This document shows, piece by piece, positions 17,053 through 25,415 of a stretch of 33,200 bases of DNA. A program made the position numbers and the translations under genes. How positions within the stretch are numbered: the stretch's first letter is position 1; each line of letters opens with the position of its first letter. Source of the DNA: ANME-2 cluster archaeon (GTDB taxonomy: Archaea; Halobacteriota; Methanosarcinia; Methanosarcinales; Methanocomedenaceae); NCBI GenBank assembly GCA_014237145.1, contig JAAXOC010000061.1, positions 1 to 33,200 of the forward strand, read 5' to 3'. Below the pieces are notes generated by a model. The model worked only from the letters and a program-made list of their open reading frames with translations. It ran no database searches and was not told the DNA's origin.

Positions 17053-18351
17053 TTAATCTTTTAAGATATCCATGTAGATACTTTTTACCTTTTTTAGGTT
17101 TTTTGCTGCATCCTGGTAAGTTCTTCTATTCCCGCCCGGGATGTTTCTATAGGCTTTTTGCCAGTAATACTTGATGACCTTTTCAGGGAAATCGTATTCC
17201 AATTTATCTGCAAACTCATCAAAACCATCATCATTTAAAAGTCCCAGCCTGCCTCTGGGAGAGCCCTGATTTAAAATTGATTCGATGACCGTTTCTTTCA
17301 TATTTTTGTCCAGACATATCCGCAAATAATCATTAAGGTCTTTTTCTTTGATCTTATTGACAATTTCAGGCTCGATGGATTTCCAGTCCTGGTCTTTCAG
17401 GAATTCTTTCATTCTCTTATACTCATTATAATAGCTGCTATGCCAACTGGTAAACCCAAACGATTCCAGCAGAGTTTCTTTTGCGTTCTTGTAGTCTCCC
17501 ATTAATTTATAATGTACAAACAACCGATCCAGCATATTCTTTTCTTCACTTTGGCGGGATAATGCTGTATGTACAATCCGCTCCAGGTTGGAAGTATCTC
17601 CTTTTTTGGCAAAGTGTTCTGACAGGAATTCAAATAGCTCAGTAAGTCTTCCTTCACCTTTTAATATGCCCTCTTCTGCCGTTTCCAGTGCTTTTGGCAA
17701 GTCTCCCTTTTCATCATAATATTTAACCAGGTCCCAATAATCCATGCCATATTGAAGGTTTTTCATGCGCTCTTTAAGGTAAGCTTCGTCATCGTGAAGA
17801 TATTTTTTCTGAATATTCATAATCAGTTTTTTTCTCCAGTTAGATGGGTGCTCATCAAGTTTTTTCACTAAATATTCCCATTCTTCCTTTGTCTGGCAGA
17901 TTTCAAAGAAAATATCCATTAATCTATCATCAAAACCAGAGTTATGGTAGTTGTATTCTTCAAAAGCTTCGTCCAAAAATTCGAGTTTGGCATTGGCAGT
18001 TATATTTCCCACTTCTATCAGTTCAGAAATATTGTTCAGGTAACCGTATGCTTCGTATTCAGCATCTTCTGGTCCGCCGCCATACCCATTAAACTCTGAG
18101 ATTATACGTCTGGCATCTTCCCAGTATTCGAACAAGAGGTTATCATCTAAAGATGCCAGATCGCCATTCGCATCTGTTTTTGGTGCGGTTTTTTGTTTTT
18201 TTTCTTTGAACCATTCCAGGATCAACTGGTATAATTCAGGTTTTTTTTCCATCAGGTTTTCTCCCAGGTCGCATAGATCTGTGTTATCAAGAGACCGCAA
18301 TCTTTCATCTAACGGGAAATCTACGGGTTGGTTATTTTTTTCTGCTGTCAT
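17053..18351 (-). CDS. Helical-repeat protein resembling the C-terminal half of SWIM zinc-finger proteins
   Basis: 432 residues, nearly all helical and rich in Glu, Lys, Tyr and Trp. TPR-like pairs run from about residue 90 to 430, e.g. YDEKGDLPKALETAEEGILKG and YKLMGDYKNAKETLLES. The end (YYWQKAYRNIPGGNRRTYQDAAKNLKKVK) resembles the conserved tail of archaeal and bacterial proteins that carry an N-terminal SWIM zinc finger. No CxCx..CxH SWIM motif is found here or just upstream, so this is either a stand-alone version or one that lost its zinc finger. The flanking gene upstream is on the other strand. Function unknown; a scaffold or nucleic-acid-associated role is only a guess. Confidence 0.6.
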   Translation of the reverse strand: MTAEKNNQPVDFPLDERLRSLDNTDLCDLGENLMEKKPELYQLILEWFKEKKQKTAPKTDANGDLASLDDNLLFEYWEDARRIISEFNGYGGGPEDAEYEAYGYLNNISELIEVGNITANAKLEFLDEAFEEYNYHNSGFDDRLMDIFFEICQTKEEWEYLVKKLDEHPSNWRKKLIMNIQKKYLHDDEAYLKERMKNLQYGMDYWDLVKYYDEKGDLPKALETAEEGILKGEGRLTELFEFLSEHFAKKGDTSNLERIVHTALSRQSEEKNMLDRLFVHYKLMGDYKNAKETLLESFGFTSWHSSYYNEYKRMKEFLKDQDWKSIEPEIVNKIKEKDLNDYLRICLDKNMKETVIESILNQGSPRGRLGLLNDDGFDEFADKLEYDFPEKVIKYYWQKAYRNIPGGNRRTYQDAAKNLKKVKSIYMDILKD

Positions 18352-18529
18352 TATGATTTCCTTAACAAGCGGTGTATTGTTCGTGATTCTTTGTTGCTAT
18401 CATTCATAATACTTTTCAATATGTGCATTCTGGAAAGACTTTTCGTTTTATACTTTTTCAAGATTATTATAGACGATAAAACCACAAATCTTATTGTGTT
18501 TCATTTTGTTCTTAATATAAAAAATTTTA

Positions 18530-18889
18530 GTGGTAAAATTGGCTCAATTGACTCTTAATTATCTGCAAAATCGAAATCTGTTTTCCAATCATTATCTTGA
18601 ATCGCTTATTAAAGATAGCCCTGAGTGGAATGAAGACGTGGGTCAGGCATTTGCACGGGCCAGGGAAATCTATGACAGCAGAAGAGATAGCTGGAAGAAC
18701 CTTGATGAATCCATGCTTGAGAATCCGACCAATTACAGAAACCTCCAGGAATGGTATGAGGAATCGAGGGATAAATTGCAGCCACTCATGGGTAGAATCG
18801 AGGCTACGGATAGGCTTATCGACCAGATAGTCTACAGGTTGTACGGGCTGAGCGATGAGGAAATAAAGATTGTAGAGGAAAGCATCTGA
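18530..18889 (+). pseudogene. Collapsed type IIG-like restriction-modification gene: N-terminus joined to C-terminus
   Basis: 119 codons from GTG 18530. The first half (NYLQNRNLFSNHYLESLI, DSPEWNEDV, AREIYD, LDES) resembles the very N-terminus of Eco57I-like restriction-modification proteins. The second half (LQEWYEESRDKLQPLMGRIEATDRLIDQIVYRLYGLSDEEIKIVEESI) resembles their extreme C-terminus. Such proteins are usually around 1000 residues, so the methylase and nuclease core is missing. The frame stays open across the join near residues 52-60, suggesting an in-frame internal deletion. Related debris follows at 19492-19746. Assignment is from remembered family patterns. Confidence 0.55.
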
Positions 18890-18916
18890 AGAAACAAATA
18901 ATAAAGAGATGTGGTC

Positions 18917-19243
18917 ATGACAGAACCTAATGATTTAATGTTTGAGGTGACAACACCCCTTGGTTTTAAAGTTACTACCTCAAGAAACTACTGGGAATAT
19001 ATTATCACTGTGAAACATCCAATAGTAAAAGGTATGGAATCTGATGTAATTGACACGTTGAAAAATCCAGATTTCATCCGTCAGAGTAAAACAGATGAAA
19101 ATGTCCATATGTTTTACAGGAATATAAAATACCACAATAAGAACTATCATATGTGTGTAGTAACAAATAATAGTCAAGGATTCATCATTACAGCTTACAT
19201 CACAGATAGAATAAAAGAAGGTGTCCAGATATGGAAAAAATAA
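18917..19243 (+). CDS. Putative toxin of a DUF4258-like/DUF2283 toxin-antitoxin pair
   Basis: 108 residues from ATG 18917. The pattern (TVKHPIVKGMESDVIDTLKNPDFIRQSKTDENVHMFYR, then VVTNNSQGFIITAYITDRIKEG) fits small beta-rich proteins of the DUF4258/RelE-like nuclease type, in which a substrate-like R/S-K-x-D segment and a C-terminal 'GFIITAY' strand recur. It overlaps the next gene by 13 bases. A DUF2283 protein is the usual partner of such genes. Toxicity is inferred from that arrangement only. Confidence 0.6.
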   Translation: MTEPNDLMFEVTTPLGFKVTTSRNYWEYIITVKHPIVKGMESDVIDTLKNPDFIRQSKTDENVHMFYRNIKYHNKNYHMCVVTNNSQGFIITAYITDRIKEGVQIWKK

Positions 19244-19437
19244 AAGTCATCATCAACCGGGAATCAAACACACTTGATGTATGGTTCGATGAACCTGAAA
19301 AGGAATTCATCTGTGAGGAAACAGGAGACGAAGTGATACTCAAAAAGGATAAGGACAATAGGGTAATTGGATTTGAAAAGCTAAATTTGCTCATTGACAA
19401 AAATGTAAATGTACCAATAGAAGTAACAGCCACATAA
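19231..19437 (+). CDS. DUF2283 family protein, probable antitoxin
   Basis: 68 residues with the DUF2283 pattern: ESNTLDVWFDEP, then an acidic turn, DEVILKKDKDNRVIGFEKLNLL. Members are small beta-strand proteins typically encoded next to DUF4258-type genes. Start ATG 19231 lies inside the preceding gene (13-base overlap), so the two are coupled. Both frames are intact, unlike the restriction-modification relics on each side. Confidence 0.72.
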   Translation: MEKIKVIINRESNTLDVWFDEPEKEFICEETGDEVILKKDKDNRVIGFEKLNLLIDKNVNVPIEVTAT

Positions 19438-19491
19438 ATTTGTATGGCAAATATAAAAAATAAACTTTCAAATCTGCTAAAATCGTCTTAA

Positions 19492-19746
19492 AATTATTAT
19501 CAGCCGCATCTCCTTCCCACCCACGCCGACCGCCGCACCGTCTTTGTGGATGAGGCAAAAGCACTCTACACCCAATACCTGGACACACCCGCAGAGCTCG
19601 CCCTCCTGCTGGACTTCGTAGGTGAGCGGCTGGGTGCCAAGCCGGAGGAGAGCGATGTGGTACACGACCTGCTCGCACATCTGGCAGAGCGCATGATAGA
19701 CATGAACAAGGAGAAGAATGCTGAGATAAAAGCATTCTTGGGCTGA
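19492..19746 (+). pseudogene. Relic of a restriction-modification protein C-terminal region
   Basis: An open frame begins after a stop at 19489-19491 with no good start. It contains LLAHLAERMIDMNKEKNAEIKAFLG, a segment typical of the region before the C-terminal specificity/tail part of Eco57I-like enzymes, where 'FLxWLE' normally follows. Here TGA follows the G. The GC-rich DNA contrasts with the AT-rich toxin-antitoxin genes just upstream. It probably belonged to the same gene as 18530-18889, or to a second copy. Confidence 0.45.
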
Positions 19747-19835
19747 CTGAGGAAGAAATAGTAGTTATTCACTTTTAATAATTTAAAAAAAGTATTTATC
19801 CTAAAGATGATAATAACATATTAGGTTGAAAAACA

Positions 19836-20237
19836 ATGATGAAAAATAACATTTTATTAAGAGACATTATGACAAGGGGGGTAACTTCGGTTCCCATGGA
19901 TATCACCCTCAGAGAAGTTGCAAAAATAATGGTTGACCAGGACGTTTCTGGCGTAGCAGTTACAGACCATAACGGGGAAATTATGGGATTTATCACAGAA
20001 ATGGACATGTTGCATGTAGTTGTCGATAAATCACTGCTGGATAACACTGCCGAAGCAATAATGACGACTTCGTTAAAATCGATTAGCCCTTCCACTGATC
20101 TGGAAAATGCTTCCAAAGTCATGCTGGACGCACGTATTCACAGACTGATCATACTATCCGAACAAGGTATGGGGGCATCAGACCGTCCTGTGGGTATTCT
20201 AAGTGCCAGTGATATCATCAGGCAACTGACGCTGTAA
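19836..20237 (+). CDS. Two-CBS-domain protein
   Basis: 133 residues consisting only of a CBS pair. CBS1 (about 8-60) has the typical RDIMTRGVTSVPMDITLREVAKIM, GVAVTDHNGEIMGFITEMDM. CBS2 (about 70-130) has AIMTTSLKSISPSTDLENASKVM, HRLIIL and GILSASDIIRQL. Such Bateman modules bind adenine nucleotides or similar ligands and regulate partner proteins. It ends 4 bases from the end of the convergent ClC channel gene, which itself carries a CBS pair; whether they interact is unknown. Confidence 0.9.
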   Translation: MMKNNILLRDIMTRGVTSVPMDITLREVAKIMVDQDVSGVAVTDHNGEIMGFITEMDMLHVVVDKSLLDNTAEAIMTTSLKSISPSTDLENASKVMLDARIHRLIILSEQGMGASDRPVGILSASDIIRQLTL

Positions 20238-20241
20238 GGAT

Positions 20242-22041
20242 TTATTTTCGCATCGGTGGGAGCCTGCAAAGTTTCGAGCTTAGCTGTGCGTGTACCCTGA
20301 TAATGTCATATTTAGTCAACAGTCCGGATAGTATGGTGGGGTCATCCCTGTCCACAACAGGTAGTCTCCCGATATTGTTATCCAGCAATTTCCTTAAAGC
20401 TTTTTCAAGATTCTCATCTTCATAGGTCACGATCAGCGAGCGGGTCATGATATCACCGGCAGTTACACTGTCCCTTTCATCGGTGGGGACTTTTTCCGCA
20501 TCTTCAAAGGTCACCATACCGACCAGCTCCAGGTTATCCAGGACAGGATACCCCAGATGACCGTATTTATGGATGAGGTTCAGTACTGTCTGAATCTTTG
20601 TGGCAGGGTCGATTGTTATGATATCGCTACTCATAGCTTCCTTTGCCGTTACTAGTTCCAGCACATCTATTGTCATCTCGCGGCGGTGGGCAGGGGAGTC
20701 CATCCTTGTAGCCACCTGCTTTTCATATATGGACCATCTGCCTGACAGAACATATGCCAGGGTGGAGGCAAGCATAAGGGGGGGCAGCAGGTTGTAGTTG
20801 CCTGAAAGTTCTGATACCATTATTATTGCGGCGATGGGTGTTTTTGCCACACCTGCGAGCAGGGCTGCCGTCCCGACCAGCACAAAGGTAGCTGGCTGCA
20901 ATACTATAGTGGGGAACAAAGTATGGAAGGTCAGTCCCAGCACGCCGCCCAGCATTGCCCCTATCACCAGTGAGGGACCAAACACACCACCGCTGCCCCC
21001 GCTGCTGATTGTGAAGGATGTGGCAAGGATCTTGGCAAATACCAGTAGCAACATAAGCCCTACTACAAGTTGCTGGTCTATGGCCTGCTGGATGAGCCCG
21101 TACCCTACGCCCAGGCTTTCGGGTACGAAAAATGCAAGGATGCCAAGCAAAAAGCCGCCGATGGCAGGCCTGTAATGCCGGGGGATGGTCAATCTGTTGA
21201 AGATGTTCCTCATGCCGTAGAAGATATGTACATAAAAGATACCAACGGCTGCACATGCGATACCAAGCAGTGCATAGAAAACAAGTTCGTATGGATGGGT
21301 GAACTGGTAATTAGGCATGATGAACAGGGAGCCCCAGCCGAACACTGAGCAGAATATGGAATAGGCGATGGTGGACGAGATAAAGGCGGGCACGATGCCC
21401 TCTGATTCCGAACCCTGCCTGTACAGTACTTCGATTGCGAATATTGCGCCGCCAAGTGGGGCCTTGAATATGCTGCCCACACCGGCAGCCATGCCGCATA
21501 TCACGAGAATGCGGCGGTCCCGGTCAGTGAGGTGGAGCCTGGTGGCAAGTATGGAACCGAAACCTGCACTGATCTGGGCTATGGGTCCTTCCCTGCCTGC
21601 GCTTCCTCCGGAACCGATGGTTATCATGGATGTCAGTGCTTTGATAAAGGGGACCCGGGTCCTGATCACACCCTGTTTCTGGTGGTAGGAATCGATAACC
21701 GAATCGGTGCCGTGCCCTTCGGCCTCGGGGGCAAAGCGGTACACCAGATAGCCTGCAAGCAGTCCGCCGAGCATGGGGAGCAGTATTAATAATAAACGGT
21801 TGGGTTCGCCTGTAACAACGGGCAGGAGGTCAACATCACCTCTTGGGGTAATTGGAAAATATCCGCCGATGCCTCCTAATAGGTAATAGGTGGCGTAATA
21901 CAGGCCTGAATAGAATATGATGGCAACAATTCCGCCCACAATACCTACAAGGATGCTGAGGGCTGTCCATCTCTGGACTTCTTTCAGGTCGAGTTCACGT
22001 ATTATTTCATGTATCTTGCTGCTGAGGTCCATTTTGATCAC
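20242..22041 (-). CDS. ClC-family chloride channel/antiporter with C-terminal CBS pair
   Basis: 599 residues. The membrane part (about 25-430) has the ClC signature GSGGSAGREGPIAQISAG, including the gating Glu of GREGP, followed by GVGSIFKAPLGGAIFAIE and later GSGGSGGVFGPSLVIGAMLG. The usual GSGIP anion-selectivity loop reads GHGTDSVI here, so ion preference may differ. The cytosolic end has two CBS domains (SSDIITIDPATKIQTV..GMVTFEDAEK and IMTRSLIVTYEDENLEKALRKLL..GLLTKYDIIRVH). ClC proteins move Cl- or exchange it for protons; the CBS pair senses nucleotides. The start could be codon 1 or the ATG at codon 4. Confidence 0.9.
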   Translation of the reverse strand: MIKMDLSSKIHEIIRELDLKEVQRWTALSILVGIVGGIVAIIFYSGLYYATYYLLGGIGGYFPITPRGDVDLLPVVTGEPNRLLLILLPMLGGLLAGYLVYRFAPEAEGHGTDSVIDSYHQKQGVIRTRVPFIKALTSMITIGSGGSAGREGPIAQISAGFGSILATRLHLTDRDRRILVICGMAAGVGSIFKAPLGGAIFAIEVLYRQGSESEGIVPAFISSTIAYSIFCSVFGWGSLFIMPNYQFTHPYELVFYALLGIACAAVGIFYVHIFYGMRNIFNRLTIPRHYRPAIGGFLLGILAFFVPESLGVGYGLIQQAIDQQLVVGLMLLLVFAKILATSFTISSGGSGGVFGPSLVIGAMLGGVLGLTFHTLFPTIVLQPATFVLVGTAALLAGVAKTPIAAIIMVSELSGNYNLLPPLMLASTLAYVLSGRWSIYEKQVATRMDSPAHRREMTIDVLELVTAKEAMSSDIITIDPATKIQTVLNLIHKYGHLGYPVLDNLELVGMVTFEDAEKVPTDERDSVTAGDIMTRSLIVTYEDENLEKALRKLLDNNIGRLPVVDRDDPTILSGLLTKYDIIRVHAQLSSKLCRLPPMRK

Positions 22042-22602
22042 ACCGGCCAGGGGGTGTGAAAGGTTGGTGAATTTGTGTAGTGGATAATGAATTCAGTTGG
22101 TAATTGGTGTTTTAGAAATGACTGTCGATTTTTTCCTGGAATAAAAGAATTTGCAGTACCCGTTTGTTCAACCTTCTTTGATTTTTCAGGTGTTATTAAT
22201 ACAGTATGAGTAATAAGGTTAATGCATTACAAAACTGTGGAATTTATTTGGTTGTTAAATTTGTTGTGAAAATGGCATTTTCAGTATTCCCTTCAAATTA
22301 AATGGTAATTGATCATAGTGCTCTGAATTTTGAGACACAGATTTCACTGATTACACAGATTGATAGTGGTTGTGAAAATCAGTGTAATTTATGTCTACAT
22401 TAATCTTGCATTTGACCATACTTTTTGAAGTGGATACCATTTTCATGCTTATGGGTGTCCCGAAGGCTCATGAATGTTCCAGATCTTCAGATTATTTTAG
22501 GGATGGTTATTTTCGTATAATATCTCCTGATGTGAATATTTTATCTTAGTGGAGCCGGAGATTTGTTCTATTGTTTATTCCAGAATATTAACAAAACCAC
22601 AA
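22042..22602. other. AT-rich intergenic region with an inverted repeat
   Basis: About 560 bases with no supported gene. It contains the inverted repeat at 22333-22396 and otherwise only short frames. The promoter of the ClC gene should lie within the first 100 bases and that of the small leaderless gene at the far end. Confidence 0.45.
22333..22396. repeat. Imperfect inverted repeat (hairpin) of the ATTTCACTGATTACACA type
   Basis: Arms 22333-22352 and 22377-22396 pair at 17 of 20 positions around a 24-base loop. The word ATTTCACTGATTACACAGATT belongs to a sequence seen repeatedly in intergenic DNA of many bacteria and archaea. It may be a REP-like element. Confidence 0.5.
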
Positions 22603-22612
22603 TTTTATATAA
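22603..22612 (+). promoter_or_regulatory. TATA box of a leaderless small gene
   Basis: TTTATATAAT, centred about 27 bases before ATG 22635. With normal archaeal spacing the transcript would begin at that ATG, so the upstream ATG at 22626 is probably not used. Confidence 0.55.
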
Positions 22613-22634
22613 TATCTTTGTTAAAATGGTTGCT

Positions 22635-22727
22635 ATGAAACTTGAAAAGGGTTTGGAGTTGCTAAAAGAAAAGGTTCAGGAAGAATTGGCTGGTAAACCA
22701 TTAGTAGCATATAAGCGCAGGAGGTGA
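22635..22727 (+). CDS. Very short ORF upstream of an antitoxin-like gene
   Basis: 30 codons (MKLEKGLELLKEKVQEELAGKPLVAYKRRR). A Lys/Glu-rich amphipathic helix is followed by a basic end. The TATA box spacing supports translation from ATG 22635. Its stop codon overlaps the GGAGGTG ribosome site of the next gene. It may be a tiny partner, a leader peptide, or the tail of a lost gene. I do not recognise a family. Confidence 0.4.
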   Translation: MKLEKGLELLKEKVQEELAGKPLVAYKRRR

Positions 22728-22735
22728 AAGAATGA

Positions 22736-22969
22736 ATGAAGCAGAGTAAATTCCCAAAAGGATGGGATGAAGAAAGGGTACACAAAGTTCTGGCCCATTA
22801 TGAAAAACAAACAGAAGAGGAAGCCTTAGCCGAGGATGAGACAGCCTATAAAGACAGAACCCAGACTACAATAGATGTTCCTGTTGAATTAGTTCCTGCT
22901 GTCAGAGAACTTATCGCAAAGCATCAGACATCACAGCATCCGAAGACAACGGCAGATAACAGCGGATAA
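22736..22969 (+). CDS. Small antitoxin-like protein (KFPKGWDEERV family)
   Basis: 77 residues with the recurrent pattern SKFPKGWDEERVHKVLAHYEKQTEEEALAEDE, then TTIDVPVELVPAVRELIAKH. I recognise this as a widespread small prokaryotic protein usually found beside toxin-like genes. GGAGGTG lies 9 bases before the ATG. The usual end is ELIAKH; here an extra 13 residues of unusual composition follow, perhaps through sequence decay downstream. No clear toxin follows, so it may be an orphan. Confidence 0.6.
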   Translation: MKQSKFPKGWDEERVHKVLAHYEKQTEEEALAEDETAYKDRTQTTIDVPVELVPAVRELIAKHQTSQHPKTTADNSG

Positions 22970-23165
22970 AGGAGAAATCAAAGAGAACTTTTTGGATTCT
23001 CTGGCAGAAGAAACAAAAAAACGTCTTGACACCAACACAACAATCAAATTTGATGTATCGACAGTATTTGAAGATGTGTTCAATGAAGAGAGAAAGGAAT
23101 GGCAAATAGTTGCTTTTATGGATTACTATGAACTTATTGAGAAATTGATTGATAGAAAAATCTGA
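22965..23165 (+). pseudogene. Unassigned protein tail without a start (ends LIEKLIDRKI)
   Basis: A protein-like frame (KENFLDSLAEETKKRLD, TIKFDVSTVFEDVFNEERKEWQ, DYYELIEKLIDRKI) ends at TGA 23163-23165. No ATG or GTG start fits, although TTG 22994 is possible. The last ten residues are nearly repeated at 25608-25637, just before another AlbA_2 gene start. It is probably the 3' end of a gene whose 5' part was lost or frameshifted. Confidence 0.4.
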
Positions 23166-23302
23166 GTTATTTATAGCCAAATCGATACACGCCCTTAAAC
23201 CAAAAATATGAACCTACAAGACCTCATCAAAACTGGAGAATCCAACACCGTCGAATTCAAAGAAAAATTCGATGAGCAAACCATTGAATCAGCAGTAGCT
23301 TT
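23126..23302 (+). repeat. Duplicated block, copy 1 (partner of 25598-25778)
   Basis: Covers the tail LIEKLIDRKI, the following intergenic region and the first about 32 codons of the AlbA_2 gene. The coding part matches copy 2 closely at DNA level, the intergenic part less so. The two blocks are about 2.5 kb apart in direct orientation. Confidence 0.75.
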
Positions 23303-23726
23303 CGCTAACACAAAGGGCGGCATAATCTTCATAGGTGTATCTGATAAAAACAATATCAAAGGCATAAAAGTTGGAAAAGAAACACTCAACCAGTGGACAA
23401 ATCAAATTTCTCAAAGCACAGACCCCCGCATAATACCTGAACTGGAAAAGATCAAAGTCGATGGAAAAACTGTCATAGCAGTGAAAATTAAAGAAAATCC
23501 AATCAAACCCATATCAAAAAAAGGCAGATGCCTCAAAAGAGTGGACAGTAGCAATCGTGCCATGAGTGCGCAGGAAGTGGCACAGATGCACCTGCATTCC
23601 ACAGGAATGAGCTGGGACAAATATCTAGCAAAAGATGCCAGCCTTGAAGATATTGATCTAGATGACGGGGTTGTGGTGAATTATGCGAAGTTTGAGGGGT
23701 TGTGGGGAAGATATGAGTATGGATAA
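23208..23726 (+). CDS. AlbA_2 (Schlafen-type) ATP-binding domain protein, C-terminally truncated
   Basis: 172 residues. The AlbA_2 domain fills about 1-120: LIKTGESNTVEFKEKFDEQTIESAVAFANTKGGIIFIGVSD and the RCLKRVDSSNRAMSAQEVAQM end. Full relatives (COG2865, often called RecG-like helicase-related regulators) are about 480 residues with a histidine-kinase-like ATPase and a winged helix, both missing here. After the LAKDASLEDIDLDD segment the sequence switches to VVVNYAKFEGLWGRYEYG, which is also found behind another broken AlbA_2 copy (26084-26117). It is probably a truncated gene; whether it is expressed is unknown. Confidence 0.7.
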   Translation: MNLQDLIKTGESNTVEFKEKFDEQTIESAVAFANTKGGIIFIGVSDKNNIKGIKVGKETLNQWTNQISQSTDPRIIPELEKIKVDGKTVIAVKIKENPIKPISKKGRCLKRVDSSNRAMSAQEVAQMHLHSTGMSWDKYLAKDASLEDIDLDDGVVVNYAKFEGLWGRYEYG

Positions 23727-23895
23727 AAAAAGTATCGCACAGTTCTCTGATATCCTCGGGGATAAACTCTTGGATGAAACAAAGGCGAAAGCAGCTTATT
23801 ATAGAATCCTTCCTGACAGTATCCAAAATGTGGATGAAGAACAAGGCTCAGAAATTCAATGGACAGTACTGGTATTATCAGCATCGTGTGGATGA
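23713..23895 (+). CDS. Short unrecognised ORF overlapping the truncated AlbA_2 gene
   Basis: 60 codons from ATG 23713: MDKKSIAQFSDILGDKLLDETKAKAAYYRILPDSIQ followed by an acidic VDEEQGSEIQW. The first 50 residues are protein-like and soluble; the end looks arbitrary. It overlaps the preceding gene by 14 bases in another frame. It may be a fragment of a larger gene. I do not recognise its family. Confidence 0.35.
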   Translation: MSMDKKSIAQFSDILGDKLLDETKAKAAYYRILPDSIQNVDEEQGSEIQWTVLVLSASCG

Positions 23896-23959
23896 TGATT
23901 TATGATATGCAGAAATTGTGAGAAGTGGGACAAGAACTAAATAAATACGGTGAGCAATA

Positions 23960-25414
23960 ATGGCAATACCCATAAGCGTTAAACAGTTAATTGAGGGCAA
24001 CTTGATCGAGTCTGAACGGATTGAATTAAAAAAAGGTTTTAATCCAGAAGCAATTCTTCATTCAATGTGCGCTTTTGCCAATGATTTTAACAACTGGGGT
24101 GGAGGATATATTTTATTGGGTGTGTCGGATAATCACGACATAATTGGCCTGGAAGAAAAGCAGGTTGACAGCATTATGAAACAACTTCTAAATTTATCGA
24201 ACAAATTACAATAACCCTATTTTCCGATCATTGAGCCTGTCAGGCATTCAGGTAAAATGGTTATTGTTTTATATTGTCCGGGAGGGCCTGCACGACCCTA
24301 TAAGGCACCAAAAGCACTAGGCAGGAAATCCGAATATATGTATTATATCAGACATTCATCAGCAACAGTTATTGCAAACACAGAAGAGGAAAAAGAATTA
24401 ATTGGGATGTCCAATCAAATCCCTTATGATGACCGGATAAACCCTCATGCATCTATTGAAGACCTTGACTTACAATTGATGAAAGTTTTTTTACGTGATA
24501 TAAATTCAAATTTAAACCCCAATACTTTGAGTTTTGAAGATATGTGCAGAAGCCTGAATATTGTTGACGGTCCAAAAGAATATTTAAAGCCTAAAAATGT
24601 CGGGCTTTTGATGTTTTCGCAAAATCCTGAAAAATATATTAAGACTCCATGGATTGAAGTAACTGTTTTTCATGACAGGGTAGGCGATAAATTCGAAGAA
24701 GAAAAGTTTGAAGGGCCTATTTCATCTCAAATAAAAATGGCATTGCAGTATATAAGAAATGCTGCTATTCGCGAAAGAGTCCAAAAAATAAACACACAGG
24801 CAGAAGCAATACGATTTTTCACATATCCTTATACTGCAATTGAAGAATCGCTAGTAAATGCAGTATATCATAAGAGCTACGAAATTGATGCACCAGTTGA
24901 AGTCAGGATCGAGCTTGACAGAATCGATATAATAAGCTATCCCGGTCCTCTTCCTCCGTTAAATAAAGATAATATTAATGATGAGATCGTAATATCAAAA
25001 CGATACCGAAATCGACGAATTGGAGATTTTTTAAAAGAGTTAAGATTGACTGAAGGTAAAAATACCGGTTTTAGAAAAATAAGGGCTGCGATGAAATACA
25101 ATGGCTCGCCAAAACAAGTTTTCATAACTGATGAAGAGCGGGTGCAGTTTATCACGCGGTTATTGATACATCCGGATTTTAAAAAAGAGCCGATAACTGA
25201 GCCACTAAATGAGCCACTAAATGAGCCACTAAAAAGTGATCAAATTTTTGAATTTATTAAATTGAATCCGAACTGCAAGAGGAAAGATATAGAAAAAAAT
25301 ACGAAAATCCCTCTTGGTACATTAAAACGATATTTGCAAGAATTAATAGGGGATGGCAAAATCAAAAAGGAAGGCTCTGATAAAACAGGTGGATATGTAA
25401 TTTTAGGTGAATAG
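23960..25414 (+). pseudogene. AlbA_2 / HATPase / winged-helix regulator interrupted by an in-frame TAA
   Basis: Codons 1-84 (AlbA_2 start: ERIELKKGFNPEAILHSMCAFANDFNNWGGGYILLGVSD) end at TAA 24212-24214. The same frame then continues PYFPIIEPVRHSGKMVIVL to TAG 25414, about 484 codons in all, a normal COG2865 length. The continuation has the rest of AlbA_2 (YYIRHSSATVIAN), the HATPase_c_4 region (YPYTAIEESLVNAVYHKSYE, PGPLPPLNKDN, RRIGDFLKELRLTEGKNTGF) and a winged-helix end (KRKDIEKNTKIPLGTLKRYLQELI). A 12-base repeat gives EPLNEPLNEPLK before the last domain. Only one base change separates it from an intact gene; a downstream start at 24257 would lack the AlbA_2 core. Confidence 0.75.
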
Positions 25415-25415
25415 T

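Noticed and set aside
19391-19735. Minus ORF rich in Cys/Arg/Pro
   Set aside because: Antisense to the R-M relic with its GC-rich composition; no motif.
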